Positions 7,071 through 13,851 of a stretch of DNA of 17,647 bases are shown piece after piece. Source of the DNA: Conexibacter sp. (GTDB lineage: Bacteria; Actinomycetota; Thermoleophilia; Solirubrobacterales; Solirubrobacteraceae); NCBI GenBank assembly GCA_025964055.1, contig JAOPZP010000570.1, forward strand, positions 1 to 17,647, given 5' to 3'. How positions within the stretch are numbered: position 1 is the first letter of the stretch; the number at the start of each line of letters is the position of its first letter. A model generated the notes under the pieces. That model had not been told where the DNA came from and searched no databases. It saw nothing but the letters and a program-made list of their open reading frames with translations. The position numbers and the translations under genes are program-made.

Positions 7071-8620
7071 CAGGAAGCGACCTCCGTGGTGGCGGCGACG
7101 CGCCCGCTGACGGACGCCTGGACGATGTTTCGCTCGGTGAGGGCCGCGCCCTCGAGCACCGTCGCGATCGTGTGGTCGAACATCACCGCGACCCGGTGGC
7201 ACATGCTCACGAGCTCGGTGGCGTCGCTGGAGTAGAACAGGATGCTGGTCCCCTCCCCCGCGAGCCGGCGCATGAGCGCGAAGATCTCCGCCTTGGTGCC
7301 GACGTCCACGCCGCGGGTGATGTCGACGAACAGCAGCAGCTTGGCGCCGGCCGACAGGGCCTTGCCGAGCATCACCTTCTGCTGGTTGCCGCCCGACAGG
7401 CTCGAGACGTCGTCCTCCAGGCTGCCGGCCTTGACGCTCAGCGAGCGCGCGAGGTGCTCGGCGAAGGCGTCCTCGCGGCGGGGCGAGATGAGCGTCTTGA
7501 GGCTCATGTGCCGGCGCAGCGTGGGCAGCGTCAGGTTGTCGCGGATCGACATCTCCAGGGCCAGGCCCTCGGTCCGCCGGTCCTCGGGGACCAGCGCGAT
7601 GCCGGCGCGGATCGCCTGCCGCGGCGAGCGCAGGTCCAGCGCCTTGCCGTCGAGCACGACCTCGCCGCTGGAGCGCGTCCAGCCGTAGAGCGCCTGCAGC
7701 AGCGGCGTCTGGCCCTGGCCCTGGAGGCCCGCCAGGCCGAAGATCTCGCCCTTGTGCACGTCGAGCGACACGTCGCGGAAGCGCGTGCCGGCCGACAGGC
7801 CCCGGACCTCGAGGCGCACCTCGGGGGTCGGCTCGGGCGGGCGCTGCTCCAGCGATCCGCCCAGCTCGCGGCCGAGCATCGCCTCGACGAGCGAGTCCTC
7901 GGTGAACTCGTCGATCGGGCCGGTCTTGGCGTCGGTCCCGTTGCGGAAGACCGTGATGCGGTCGGCCAGCTCGAAGGCCTCGCGCAGGCGGTGGGAGATG
8001 AGGAAGACGGCGGTGCCCTCGTCGCGCAGGCGGCGCACGATGTCGAAGAGCCACAGGACGTCCTGGCGCGGGAGCGTCGAGGTCGCCTCGTCGAGGATCA
8101 GGATCTTCGGCTTGCGGGAGATCACCTTGGCGATCTCCACGAGCTGCTGCTGGGCCAGCGGCAGGCTGCCGGCCGGCGAGCGCGGGTCGATGTCGGCGAT
8201 GCCGAGCTCGTCGAAGATCTGCTGGGTGCGGCGGCGTGCCGCGCGGCGGTCGACGAGGCCGGCGGCCATGCGCGGCGCGCCGCCGCCGATGAACATGTTC
8301 TCGGCGACGCTGAGGTCGGGCAGGAGGCTGAGCTCCTGGAAGACGGTGCCGATGCCGTGGCGCATGGCCTCGCCGACCGACGCCGTGCGGATCTCCTCAC
8401 CGCCGAGCAGCAGCCGGCCCTCGTCCGGGCGGACGCTGCCGCTGATGATCTTGCACATGGTGCTCTTGCCGGCGCCGTTCTCGCCGAGCAGGGCGTGCAC
8501 CTCGCCGTAGCGCGCCTTGAGCGTCGCGTCGGCCAGGGCCGTCACCTTCCCATAGGACTTGTGCATGTCCAGCGCCTGCAGGTCCCAGCCCGCGGCGTTC
8601 GGATCCACCTGATGGCTCAT
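7070..8620 (-). CDS. CUT2-type sugar ABC transporter ATPase with two nucleotide-binding domains
   Basis: A 516-residue cytoplasmic ATPase of the RbsA/MglA type with two tandem ABC domains. Domain 1 has Walker A GENGAGKST (46-54), Q-loop Q95, signature LPLAQQQ (153-159), Walker B ILILDE with E178, and H210. Domain 2 has a degenerate Walker A GLQGQGQT (298-305), a good signature LSGGNQQ (408-414), and a Walker B LLLFVD followed by I434. A catalytic glutamate is normal at that place (DEPTRG in relatives; here VDITRG). A degenerate second Walker A is usual in this family, but loss of this glutamate is less so. The start ATG has GGAG about 11 bases upstream. An 83-base gap with a strong hairpin separates it from the binding-protein gene, and its stop overlaps the first permease start. 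It energises import of the operon's substrate. Confidence 0.94.
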   Translation of the reverse strand: MSHQVDPNAAGWDLQALDMHKSYGKVTALADATLKARYGEVHALLGENGAGKSTMCKIISGSVRPDEGRLLLGGEEIRTASVGEAMRHGIGTVFQELSLLPDLSVAENMFIGGGAPRMAAGLVDRRAARRRTQQIFDELGIADIDPRSPAGSLPLAQQQLVEIAKVISRKPKILILDEATSTLPRQDVLWLFDIVRRLRDEGTAVFLISHRLREAFELADRITVFRNGTDAKTGPIDEFTEDSLVEAMLGRELGGSLEQRPPEPTPEVRLEVRGLSAGTRFRDVSLDVHKGEIFGLAGLQGQGQTPLLQALYGWTRSSGEVVLDGKALDLRSPRQAIRAGIALVPEDRRTEGLALEMSIRDNLTLPTLRRHMSLKTLISPRREDAFAEHLARSLSVKAGSLEDDVSSLSGGNQQKVMLGKALSAGAKLLLFVDITRGVDVGTKAEIFALMRRLAGEGTSILFYSSDATELVSMCHRVAVMFDHTIATVLEGAALTERNIVQASVSGRVAATTEVAS

Positions 8621-8650
8621 CGCTGAAGTTCTCCGTCGAAGGGCACCACG

Positions 8651-8688
8651 GTCCGCCCGCCCTCGCCTTGGCGCGAGGGCGGACGGGC
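8651..8688. terminator. Strong hairpin between binding-protein and ATPase genes
   Basis: CCGCCCTCGC (8657-8666) pairs perfectly with GCGAGGGCGG (8673-8682) around a 6-base loop. After one mismatch the stem extends by three GC pairs, one G·T and one GC pair to 8651 and 8688. It lies 15 bases past the binding-protein stop. No T-tract follows. Hairpins here in sugar importer operons often protect the binding-protein message or end part of the transcripts. Confidence 0.6.
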
Positions 8689-8703
8689 GCGGAGGGACAT
8701 GGG

Positions 8704-9855
8704 TCAGCTGGACCCGACGACCTTGTTGGACGGCACCGGCGACTGCGGCAGGGCGTAGGGGATGAGCGTCTGCTCGGGAAGCCCCTTCGACATGTCCAGC
8801 AGCTGCTGGTACGTGGTCTTCTGGAATCCCGCGATCGGCGGGAGGCCGTTGGTGTTGTAGGCGACCTTCGGGATGAAGACCTCCTTGGGATCGCCACCCT
8901 GCGTGAAGCCGAACTTGTCGCCGAAGATCGGCTGCTTGTTCAGCGCGGCCCACGCGACCTGGAGGGCCTGGCCGGCGAGCGTCGGCGCGTTCTCGGCCAT
9001 GTTGAACTGCAGGCCGTTGCTCTTGTTGGCCTCGATGAGGTTCGTGAGACGGACGCTCATGTCCCCGAAGTTCGTCATCGGGATCATCTTGGTGTTGGTC
9101 TCCTGGAAGGCCTGCACCGCACCGTCGACGCCGGCGATGCCGTACACGCCGTCGATGTTCTTGGTCGACGTCAGGATGCGCGTGACCGCCTGCTTGGTCG
9201 GTCCGGGGGTGTAGTTGCCCTCGTACTTGGCCGCGATCTTGATGCCGGGGTACTTCTTGAACACGTCGGCGGCGGCCTTGGTGCCGATCTGCGAGATCGG
9301 CGAGCCCGGAAGGCCCAGATCCTGCAGGACGCGACCCTTGCCCTTCAGCGTCTTGGCCAGCCACTCGGCGTTGTTCTGGAACAGCGCGTACTCGTCGTTG
9401 TGCACGCGGTAGGCGCACTTGTCCATCTGCGTGCCGACCTGGTCGAAGTACACGACCAGGATGCCCTGCGCGCAGGCGCGCTTGACGACCGGGTTGAGCG
9501 CCGTCGGCGACAGCGCGTCGATCAGGATGGCATCAGGCTTGGTGGCGATGATGTTGTTGATCGACTGGATCTGGGCGGTCGGGCTCGTGTCCGAGACGAC
9601 CACCTTCATGTCGACGTGGCCCTTGTAGGGCGCGTTGCCGGCGGCCATCGCCTTCGCCAGCTCCTGCATCTCCGTCCGCCACACGCTCACGAAGCCGTTG
9701 GACATGACGATCTTGTACGTCTTGCCGCCGCCACTGGAACCACTGGCCGCGCCGCCCGACGAACCCGAGTTGCTGTTTCCGCAGGCAGTGGCGCCCAGCG
9801 CCATCAACCCCACGACACCTGCGGTCACCAGACCGCGACCTCTCCTCAAGCGCAC
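8704..9855 (-). CDS. Sugar ABC transporter substrate-binding lipoprotein
   Basis: A 383-residue binding protein of the ribose-type periplasmic-binding family (Peripla_BP_4-like). The N-terminus has basic residues (MRLRRGRG), a hydrophobic stretch and a lipobox ending GATAC, so C25 is the probable lipid-anchored cysteine. A Gly/Ser linker covers residues 26-44. The first lobe starts with YKIVMSNGFVSVWRTEM (47-63), whose aromatic residues F55 and W59 are candidates for stacking on a sugar ring. C128 and C147 could form a disulphide outside the membrane. The GTG start at 9855 was chosen because a perfect AGGAGG lies 7 bases upstream. It is the first gene of the importer operon, behind its own promoter and operator, and a hairpin separates it from the ATPase. 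It would capture the operon's substrate, whose identity is unknown. Confidence 0.93.
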   Translation of the reverse strand: MRLRRGRGLVTAGVVGLMALGATACGNSNSGSSGGAASGSSGGGKTYKIVMSNGFVSVWRTEMQELAKAMAAGNAPYKGHVDMKVVVSDTSPTAQIQSINNIIATKPDAILIDALSPTALNPVVKRACAQGILVVYFDQVGTQMDKCAYRVHNDEYALFQNNAEWLAKTLKGKGRVLQDLGLPGSPISQIGTKAAADVFKKYPGIKIAAKYEGNYTPGPTKQAVTRILTSTKNIDGVYGIAGVDGAVQAFQETNTKMIPMTNFGDMSVRLTNLIEANKSNGLQFNMAENAPTLAGQALQVAWAALNKQPIFGDKFGFTQGGDPKEVFIPKVAYNTNGLPPIAGFQKTTYQQLLDMSKGLPEQTLIPYALPQSPVPSNKVVGSS

Positions 9856-9876
9856 AATGTCTCCTCCTGATGGCTT

Positions 9877-9900
9877 GTTGTCCTGTAATGACAGGATGAC
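9877..9900. promoter_or_regulatory. Dyad operator at the start of the importer operon
   Basis: TCCTGT (9881-9886) and ACAGGA (9891-9896) form a perfect inverted repeat around AATG, with extra GT/AC symmetry at the outer ends. It begins right after the predicted transcription start and lies 26 bases before the GTG. This is where a repressor would block transcription. The TGT-N4-ACA core could suit a GntR- or LacI-type protein, but the family is a guess. Confidence 0.55.
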
Positions 9901-9903
9901 GTG

Positions 9904-9933
9904 ATGCTACGCAGCGAGTCGACGCCGTGTCAA
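9904..9933 (-). promoter_or_regulatory. Sigma-70-type promoter of the importer operon
   Basis: Read on the minus strand, a perfect -35 box TTGACA (9933-9928) is followed by an 18-base spacer and a -10 box TAGCAT (9909-9904), which matches four of six consensus bases. Transcription would start near 9897, giving a leader of about 42 bases before the GTG. The sequence stands out because A/T-rich hexamers are rare in this GC-rich window. Confidence 0.6.
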
Positions 9934-9986
9934 GCCGCTGTGACGAATGCGTCCGTCCGACCGCCGTCGCACCCGGTTCCGGGACG

Positions 9987-10724
9987 TCACAGGGTCAGCC
10001 CGCCGTCGCACACGAGCTCGGAGCCCGTCATGAACGAGCTCTCGTCCGAGACGAGGTACAGCGCCGCGCGCGCCAGCTCGCCAACCTGCCCGGCCCGCCG
10101 CAGCGGCGCGCCGTCGATCGCCGCCTGGTTCAGCTCGGGCGTGTTCTCCTGGATCATCTCGGTGTCCGTGAAGCCGGGATGCAGCGAGTTGACGCGGATG
10201 CCCCACGGCGCCAGGTCCACGGCCGCGTTCTTGGTCAGGCCGCGCACCGCCCACTTCGTCATCGCGTAGGCCGCCTGGTCGGGGAACGCCCGGATGCCCG
10301 AGATCGACGACACGTTGACGATCGCTCCCCCACCCCCGTCGCGCATCGGCCCCATCGCCGCCTGCAGCCCGAGGAAGACCCCGAGCTGGTTGACGCGGTG
10401 GTGGTGCTCGTAGATCTCCGGCGTCGTCTCCTGCAGGGACGCGCGGCGGTACACGCCGGCGTTGTTGACCAGCGCGTCGAGCTTGCCGAAGCGGTCCAGC
10501 GCGGTCTGCACGACCGCCTCCCAGCCCGCCGGGTCGCCGACGTCCAGCCGCTGGAACGCGACGCCCTCGCCGAGGCGGTCGGCCACGCGGCGGCCGCCGT
10601 CCTCGTCGACGTCGGCGATCAGCACCTGGGCGCCCTCCGAGCGGAACAGCTCCGCCTCCTCGGCGCCCATCCCCCGTGCGCCGCCGGTGATGATCACCAC
10701 GCGCCCATCGAGTCGCTTGCCCAT
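9987..10724 (-). CDS. SDR-family NAD(P)-dependent oxidoreductase
   Basis: A 245-residue classical short-chain dehydrogenase/reductase. It has the coenzyme motif TGGARGMG (13-20), NNAG (87-90), the catalytic serine in NVSS (139/140), Y153 and K157 in YAMTK, the C-terminal PGF segment and GSELVCDGG near the end. D38 at the end of the second strand (IADVDED) suggests NAD rather than NADP. Relatives oxidise sugars, polyols or hydroxysteroids, and sequence alone does not decide the substrate. The ATG has an excellent GGAGGAGGAG 4-6 bases upstream. The gene is isolated, with a strong hairpin upstream (10811-10842) and the importer promoter downstream. I see no clear promoter in the 129-base gap before it. 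It could be read through from the large operon or have its own weak promoter. A role as sugar or polyol dehydrogenase in the same pathway is an inference from context. Confidence 0.92.
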   Translation of the reverse strand: MGKRLDGRVVIITGGARGMGAEEAELFRSEGAQVLIADVDEDGGRRVADRLGEGVAFQRLDVGDPAGWEAVVQTALDRFGKLDALVNNAGVYRRASLQETTPEIYEHHHRVNQLGVFLGLQAAMGPMRDGGGGAIVNVSSISGIRAFPDQAAYAMTKWAVRGLTKNAAVDLAPWGIRVNSLHPGFTDTEMIQENTPELNQAAIDGAPLRRAGQVGELARAALYLVSDESSFMTGSELVCDGGLTL

Positions 10725-10853
10725 GTCTCCTCCTCCCTCGCGCAGGGTCGTGTGCGGGCAGGCGCCGGCGCGAGGCGGCAGCCGTCCCAGGGTGAAGTCG
10801 GTGTTCGGCGCTGCGGGCCCGCCGGCGTCGGCGGCCCCGCAGCCACCGCGGCG
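10725..10853. other. Gap between SDR gene and Gfo/Idh/MocA gene
   Basis: Besides the hairpin at 10811-10842 this 129-base gap holds a 10-base palindrome GCGCCGGCGC (10762-10771) and the SDR ribosome binding site. I see no convincing -35/-10 pair, so the source of SDR transcription is unresolved. Confidence 0.4.
10811..10842. terminator. 14-bp GC hairpin after the Gfo/Idh/MocA gene
   Basis: CTGCGGGCCCGCCG (10811-10824) pairs with CGGCGGCCCCGCAG (10829-10842) across the loop GCGT, with one C/C mismatch. It starts 12 bases past the TAG stop and probably closes the first catabolic operon. It lacks a T-tract, so the terminator call rests on stem strength and position. Confidence 0.55.
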
Positions 10854-12011
10854 CTACGTGGCGAGCGCCCGGAGCGGCTCCACGCGGACGTGGGTCCCGG
10901 TGCGGGCGGACTCCGCCACGGCCTCGGCGATGCGCGCCGCCTGCGCGCCGTCGGCGAACGTCGCGCCGTAGGGATCGACCGGACGGTCCTCGGCGACCGC
11001 GTCGAGGAAGTGGGCCAGCATGTTGGCGTGGCCGTGCTCCCAGCCGAGGATGTGGGCGCTGGGCCACCACGGCGCGGCGAGCTCGTGGTCGGCCTCGCAC
11101 ACGATGACCTCGGTGAAGCCCTGCGTGCGGCCGCCCCCGCGGCGGTGCACGTGCAGGTGGTTGAGCTGCTCCAGGCTCCAGTGCACGCTGCCCTTGGAGC
11201 CGTTGATCTCCCAGCTCAGCATGTTCTTGCGGCCGGGCGAGACGAGCGACGCGTCGATCGTGCCGACCAGCCCGTCGCCGAACTCGGCGAGGATCGCGAC
11301 GGTGTCGTCGGGCTCCACCGGCTGCCCGCCGTGCCGGCGCTCGGGCGTGGTCACGGGGCTCGAGAACCGGCCGCTGACGCCGGCGATCTCGCCGACCAGG
11401 AAGCGGGCCTGGTCGATGGCGTGGCAGCCGATGATCGTCAGCGCGCCCGCGCCCGAGGGCAGCTGCGCGTCCGGGTCGGTCCGCCACTCCTGCGAGTAGC
11501 GGATGCGGACCTGGTGCAGCTCGCCGAGCTCGCCGCCGGCGATGAGGTCGCGGGCGAGGCGCACCGCCGGCATGAACCGGTAGTTGAAGCACGTGAGGTG
11601 CTTGACGCCGGCGCGCTCGGCCGCCTCCAGGAGGCGCTCCGCGTCGGCGGCGGTCAGGGCCAGCGGCTTCTCGACGATCACGTGCTTGCCGGCGGCGATC
11701 GCCGCCAGCGTCGGCTCGACGTGCGTCTCGTCGGGGCCGACGTTGTCGAAGACGTCGATGCGCTCGTCGGCGACGAGGTCGGCCCAGTCGGTCGTGTAGC
11801 CGGCGAAGCCGTACCGGGTCGCCGCCTCGCGCACCGAGCTCTCCGTCCGCCCCGAGATCCCGACCAGCTCGGGGCGGCAGCCGCCGGGCCAGAACGTCGA
11901 CGGGATCTGGCGCAGGGCGTTGGAGTGCGCCCGGCCCATGAAGCCGTAGCCGAGCATCCCGATGCCGACCGACGGCCGGTCGTCGGGCGGCGCCGGCCGC
12001 AACGCGGCCAT
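10854..12011 (-). CDS. Gfo/Idh/MocA-family oxidoreductase
   Basis: A 385-residue two-domain dehydrogenase. The N-terminal Rossmann domain has GYGFMG (21-26) and the family motif EKP (114-116), whose K115 is the usual catalytic lysine. The C-terminal domain has CHAIDQARFLVGE (196-208), with H197 and D200 in the catalytic positions of sugar and inositol dehydrogenases of this family. The Trp/His-rich stretch WWPSAHILGWEHGH (315-328) may shape the substrate pocket. Members oxidise or reduce sugars, inositols and glycosides with tightly bound or exchanging NAD(P). A few do oxidation at C3 of a glycoside as the first step of ring cleavage or deglycosylation. The ATG shares one base with the stop of the upstream TIM-barrel gene (TGATG), so the two proteins are probably made together and act in sequence. 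It is the last gene of the first block before a strong hairpin. Confidence 0.93.
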   Translation of the reverse strand: MAALRPAPPDDRPSVGIGMLGYGFMGRAHSNALRQIPSTFWPGGCRPELVGISGRTESSVREAATRYGFAGYTTDWADLVADERIDVFDNVGPDETHVEPTLAAIAAGKHVIVEKPLALTAADAERLLEAAERAGVKHLTCFNYRFMPAVRLARDLIAGGELGELHQVRIRYSQEWRTDPDAQLPSGAGALTIIGCHAIDQARFLVGEIAGVSGRFSSPVTTPERRHGGQPVEPDDTVAILAEFGDGLVGTIDASLVSPGRKNMLSWEINGSKGSVHWSLEQLNHLHVHRRGGGRTQGFTEVIVCEADHELAAPWWPSAHILGWEHGHANMLAHFLDAVAEDRPVDPYGATFADGAQAARIAEAVAESARTGTHVRVEPLRALAT

Positions 12012-12904
12012 CAGGCCGCTCCGGCGGTGGTCGGGCGCGAGGCCAGCAGCTGGCGCAGGTAGTCCAGGCTCTGGGTGACGAGCTGGGGCTCGGGCGTGTC
12101 GACCCAGGGCGGCGCGATGAGGTCGAGCTCGATGCCCAGCGAGCCGGTGAAGCCGACCTTCTCCAGCTCGGCCACCACGCCCTCGAAGTCGACCACGCCC
12201 GAGCCCGTGGGGCAGGACGGGAAGAACGGGAAGCGGGTGGACGGCGAGCCGCCCTTGCCCCCGGTGGTGACGTCCTTGGTGTGGGTCGAGATCACGTGCG
12301 GCGCCAGGACGCGGGCGCACTCGACCGGATCCTCGTAGACGCGGATCGGGTTGCCGGTGTCGAGGTTGACCTTCAGGCGCTCGGACCCGACGCCCTCGAT
12401 GATCTGCAGCATCTCGGGCCCGGTGAAGTCGATGTGGTTCTCCAGGGCCAGCGTGACGTCGTACTCCGCGGCGACCTCGACGGCCTCCTTGATCATCCTG
12501 ATGGTGTTGGTGATCTGCGGGGCGCGCGGCTCGTCGACGTAGAGCATGCTCGACGCGACCATCCGCACGATCTTGACCCCGAGGCCCGGGGCCCGGGGCA
12601 GGTGGCGCTTGAGGTCGGCCAGCGCCTCCTCGTCGGTGCCGCCGCGCAGCCCGTCGGGGTGGCCCCAGCCGAGGATGCGCTCCAGGCCGGCCTCGTCCAG
12701 GGCGGCGGAGAGGTTGGCGCAGTAGCCGTCGTCGAAGACCGGGAAGAAGATCGACTCCAGCGCGACCTCCTCGACGTCCTGCGTCGCGGCGAAGGGCACG
12801 AAGTCCTCCGTCATGTCCCACGTGATGCCCGGATCCTGCTGCAGGTCCGGGTAGACCTCACCGAAGTAGCGGTGGAAGCTGTAGCTGTCGATCCCCAACT
12901 TCAT
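12011..12904 (-). CDS. Sugar isomerase/epimerase-family TIM-barrel enzyme, possibly a lyase or dehydratase
   Basis: A 297-residue TIM-barrel protein of the xylose-isomerase-like fold. Likely metal ligands are E155 (LALENHIDF), D182 (NLDTGNP), H208 (ISTHTKD) and E259 (GIELDL). It lacks the DTFHMNIEE motif of the ketose epimerases in this window and has an inserted basic and aromatic stretch, GGKGGSPSTRFPFFPS (215-230). LDTGN is seen in relatives that act on inosose or 3-keto-sugars, as I recall, and this is not checked. The gene is tightly coupled on both sides: its ATG overlaps the SKDH-like stop by four bases (ATGA) and its stop overlaps the Gfo/Idh/MocA start. AGGAGGG lies about 5 bases upstream of the ATG. 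Pairing with a Gfo/Idh/MocA dehydrogenase suggests oxidation followed by isomerisation, elimination or dehydration. This is an inference. Confidence 0.82.
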   Translation of the reverse strand: MKLGIDSYSFHRYFGEVYPDLQQDPGITWDMTEDFVPFAATQDVEEVALESIFFPVFDDGYCANLSAALDEAGLERILGWGHPDGLRGGTDEEALADLKRHLPRAPGLGVKIVRMVASSMLYVDEPRAPQITNTIRMIKEAVEVAAEYDVTLALENHIDFTGPEMLQIIEGVGSERLKVNLDTGNPIRVYEDPVECARVLAPHVISTHTKDVTTGGKGGSPSTRFPFFPSCPTGSGVVDFEGVVAELEKVGFTGSLGIELDLIAPPWVDTPEPQLVTQSLDYLRQLLASRPTTAGAA

Positions 12905-13851
12905 CGTGACCCTCCTGTGGATGTGGTGGCAGCGCGCTCGTCGTCGGCGATGACCGTCAACTCGGCGAGGTGCTGCGGTGTGAGCTCGAGGTCGAAGACC
13001 TCTTCGATGACCGCCGTCCAGCCGTAGATGAAGTACGGCCAGCCGTCGTGGACCTGCAGCTCGCGCGCCTCCTCCTGCGCGCGCGCCTGCTGGAGGAAGT
13101 CGAGCTCCCCCCGGTAGTTCAGCTCCCAGACCACCGCTCGGTCGGGGAACGCCCCGGCGTCGGTGATCGGGGATCCCGGCGTGTCCTTGCCCATGCCGGT
13201 GGCGTTGATGACGAGCGACCCGGGGCGCAGCCCCGCCATGAGCTCGTCGTTGACGAGCGGGTCCTCGTTGCGGACGTACTCGACCGGGACGTCGGCGTCG
13301 AGCTGGTCGATGATCGCCTTCAGCGAGTCCAGGCGGCCCTGGCTGCGGTTGGCGACCACGATGCGATGCGGCCGGTCGTCGGCGCCGCGGCGCGTCAGCA
13401 GGTGCAGGGCGATGGCGATCGCCGAGCCGCCCGCGCCGAGGCACAGGACGTCGGCGGCCGTCTCGCGCCAGTAGCCGGGGCGCAGCATGTCGTCGAGCGA
13501 CTGCCCGGCCGAGATGGGGTCCTTGGCGTGGGCGCGCAGCAGGCCGTCGCGCTTGGACAGGCACGAGGTCTCGCCGCACAGCAGCGCGAGGTCGTCGATC
13601 TCGTCGAACAGGCCGCGGCACGCGTCGTACAGGTCGATCTTGTGCGTGGTGACCAGCGCGCCGAGCTCGTCCGGGTCGTTCTTGAGGCCGGTCACGCGGT
13701 CGCGGTAGATCTGCGGGTCGGCGTGGATCGGCAGGTCGGTGCCGTCGATGCGGACGTCGCCGAGGCCGAGGTGCTCGGCCCAGCGCGGGAAGATCCGCAT
13801 GATGAGCGAGCCGCCGGTGGTGACGCCGTAGAAGGAGAAGGTCTTGGTCAT
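12901..13851 (-). CDS. Divergent shikimate dehydrogenase-like oxidoreductase
   Basis: A 316-residue protein with the two-domain layout of shikimate/quinate dehydrogenases. The N-terminal substrate domain keeps the catalytic lysine in VTTHK (K71). The Rossmann domain has LGAGGSA (138-144), an ANRS turn (167-170) as expected for coenzyme binding, and NATGMG (216-221) in place of the usual NATPLGM. The stretch normally carrying the conserved Asn-Thr pair reads GETSCLSKRDG (93-103), and the candidate catalytic aspartate is D111 in AKDP. The N-terminal serine pair that binds the shikimate carboxylate is replaced by GVTTGGS (9-15). The substrate is therefore probably not shikimate, but some other cyclic or sugar-derived hydroxy compound. 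It sits in the middle of a sugar operon, overlapping the aldolase stop by one base and the TIM-barrel start by four. There are no aromatic-pathway neighbours. Moderate certainty on family, low on substrate. Confidence 0.82.
   Translation of the reverse strand: MTKTFSFYGVTTGGSLIMRIFPRWAEHLGLGDVRIDGTDLPIHADPQIYRDRVTGLKNDPDELGALVTTHKIDLYDACRGLFDEIDDLALLCGETSCLSKRDGLLRAHAKDPISAGQSLDDMLRPGYWRETAADVLCLGAGGSAIAIALHLLTRRGADDRPHRIVVANRSQGRLDSLKAIIDQLDADVPVEYVRNEDPLVNDELMAGLRPGSLVINATGMGKDTPGSPITDAGAFPDRAVVWELNYRGELDFLQQARAQEEARELQVHDGWPYFIYGWTAVIEEVFDLELTPQHLAELTVIADDERAATTSTGGSR

Noticed and set aside
9972..9983. CCCGGTTCCGGG as a terminator for the SDR gene
   Set aside because: Stem of only four to five pairs with a tiny loop and no T-tract, too weak to call.
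9927..12062. Very long plus-strand open frame (711 codons)
   Set aside because: It lies antisense to the SDR and Gfo/Idh/MocA genes, which have clear motifs. Its translation is Arg/Ala/Asp-rich without any domain, as expected in GC-rich DNA.
10854..12821. Apparent N-terminal extension of the Gfo/Idh/MocA gene
   Set aside because: The extension is a frame-shifted shadow of the TIM-barrel gene. The Rossmann fold begins shortly after the ATG at 12011, which overlaps the upstream stop.
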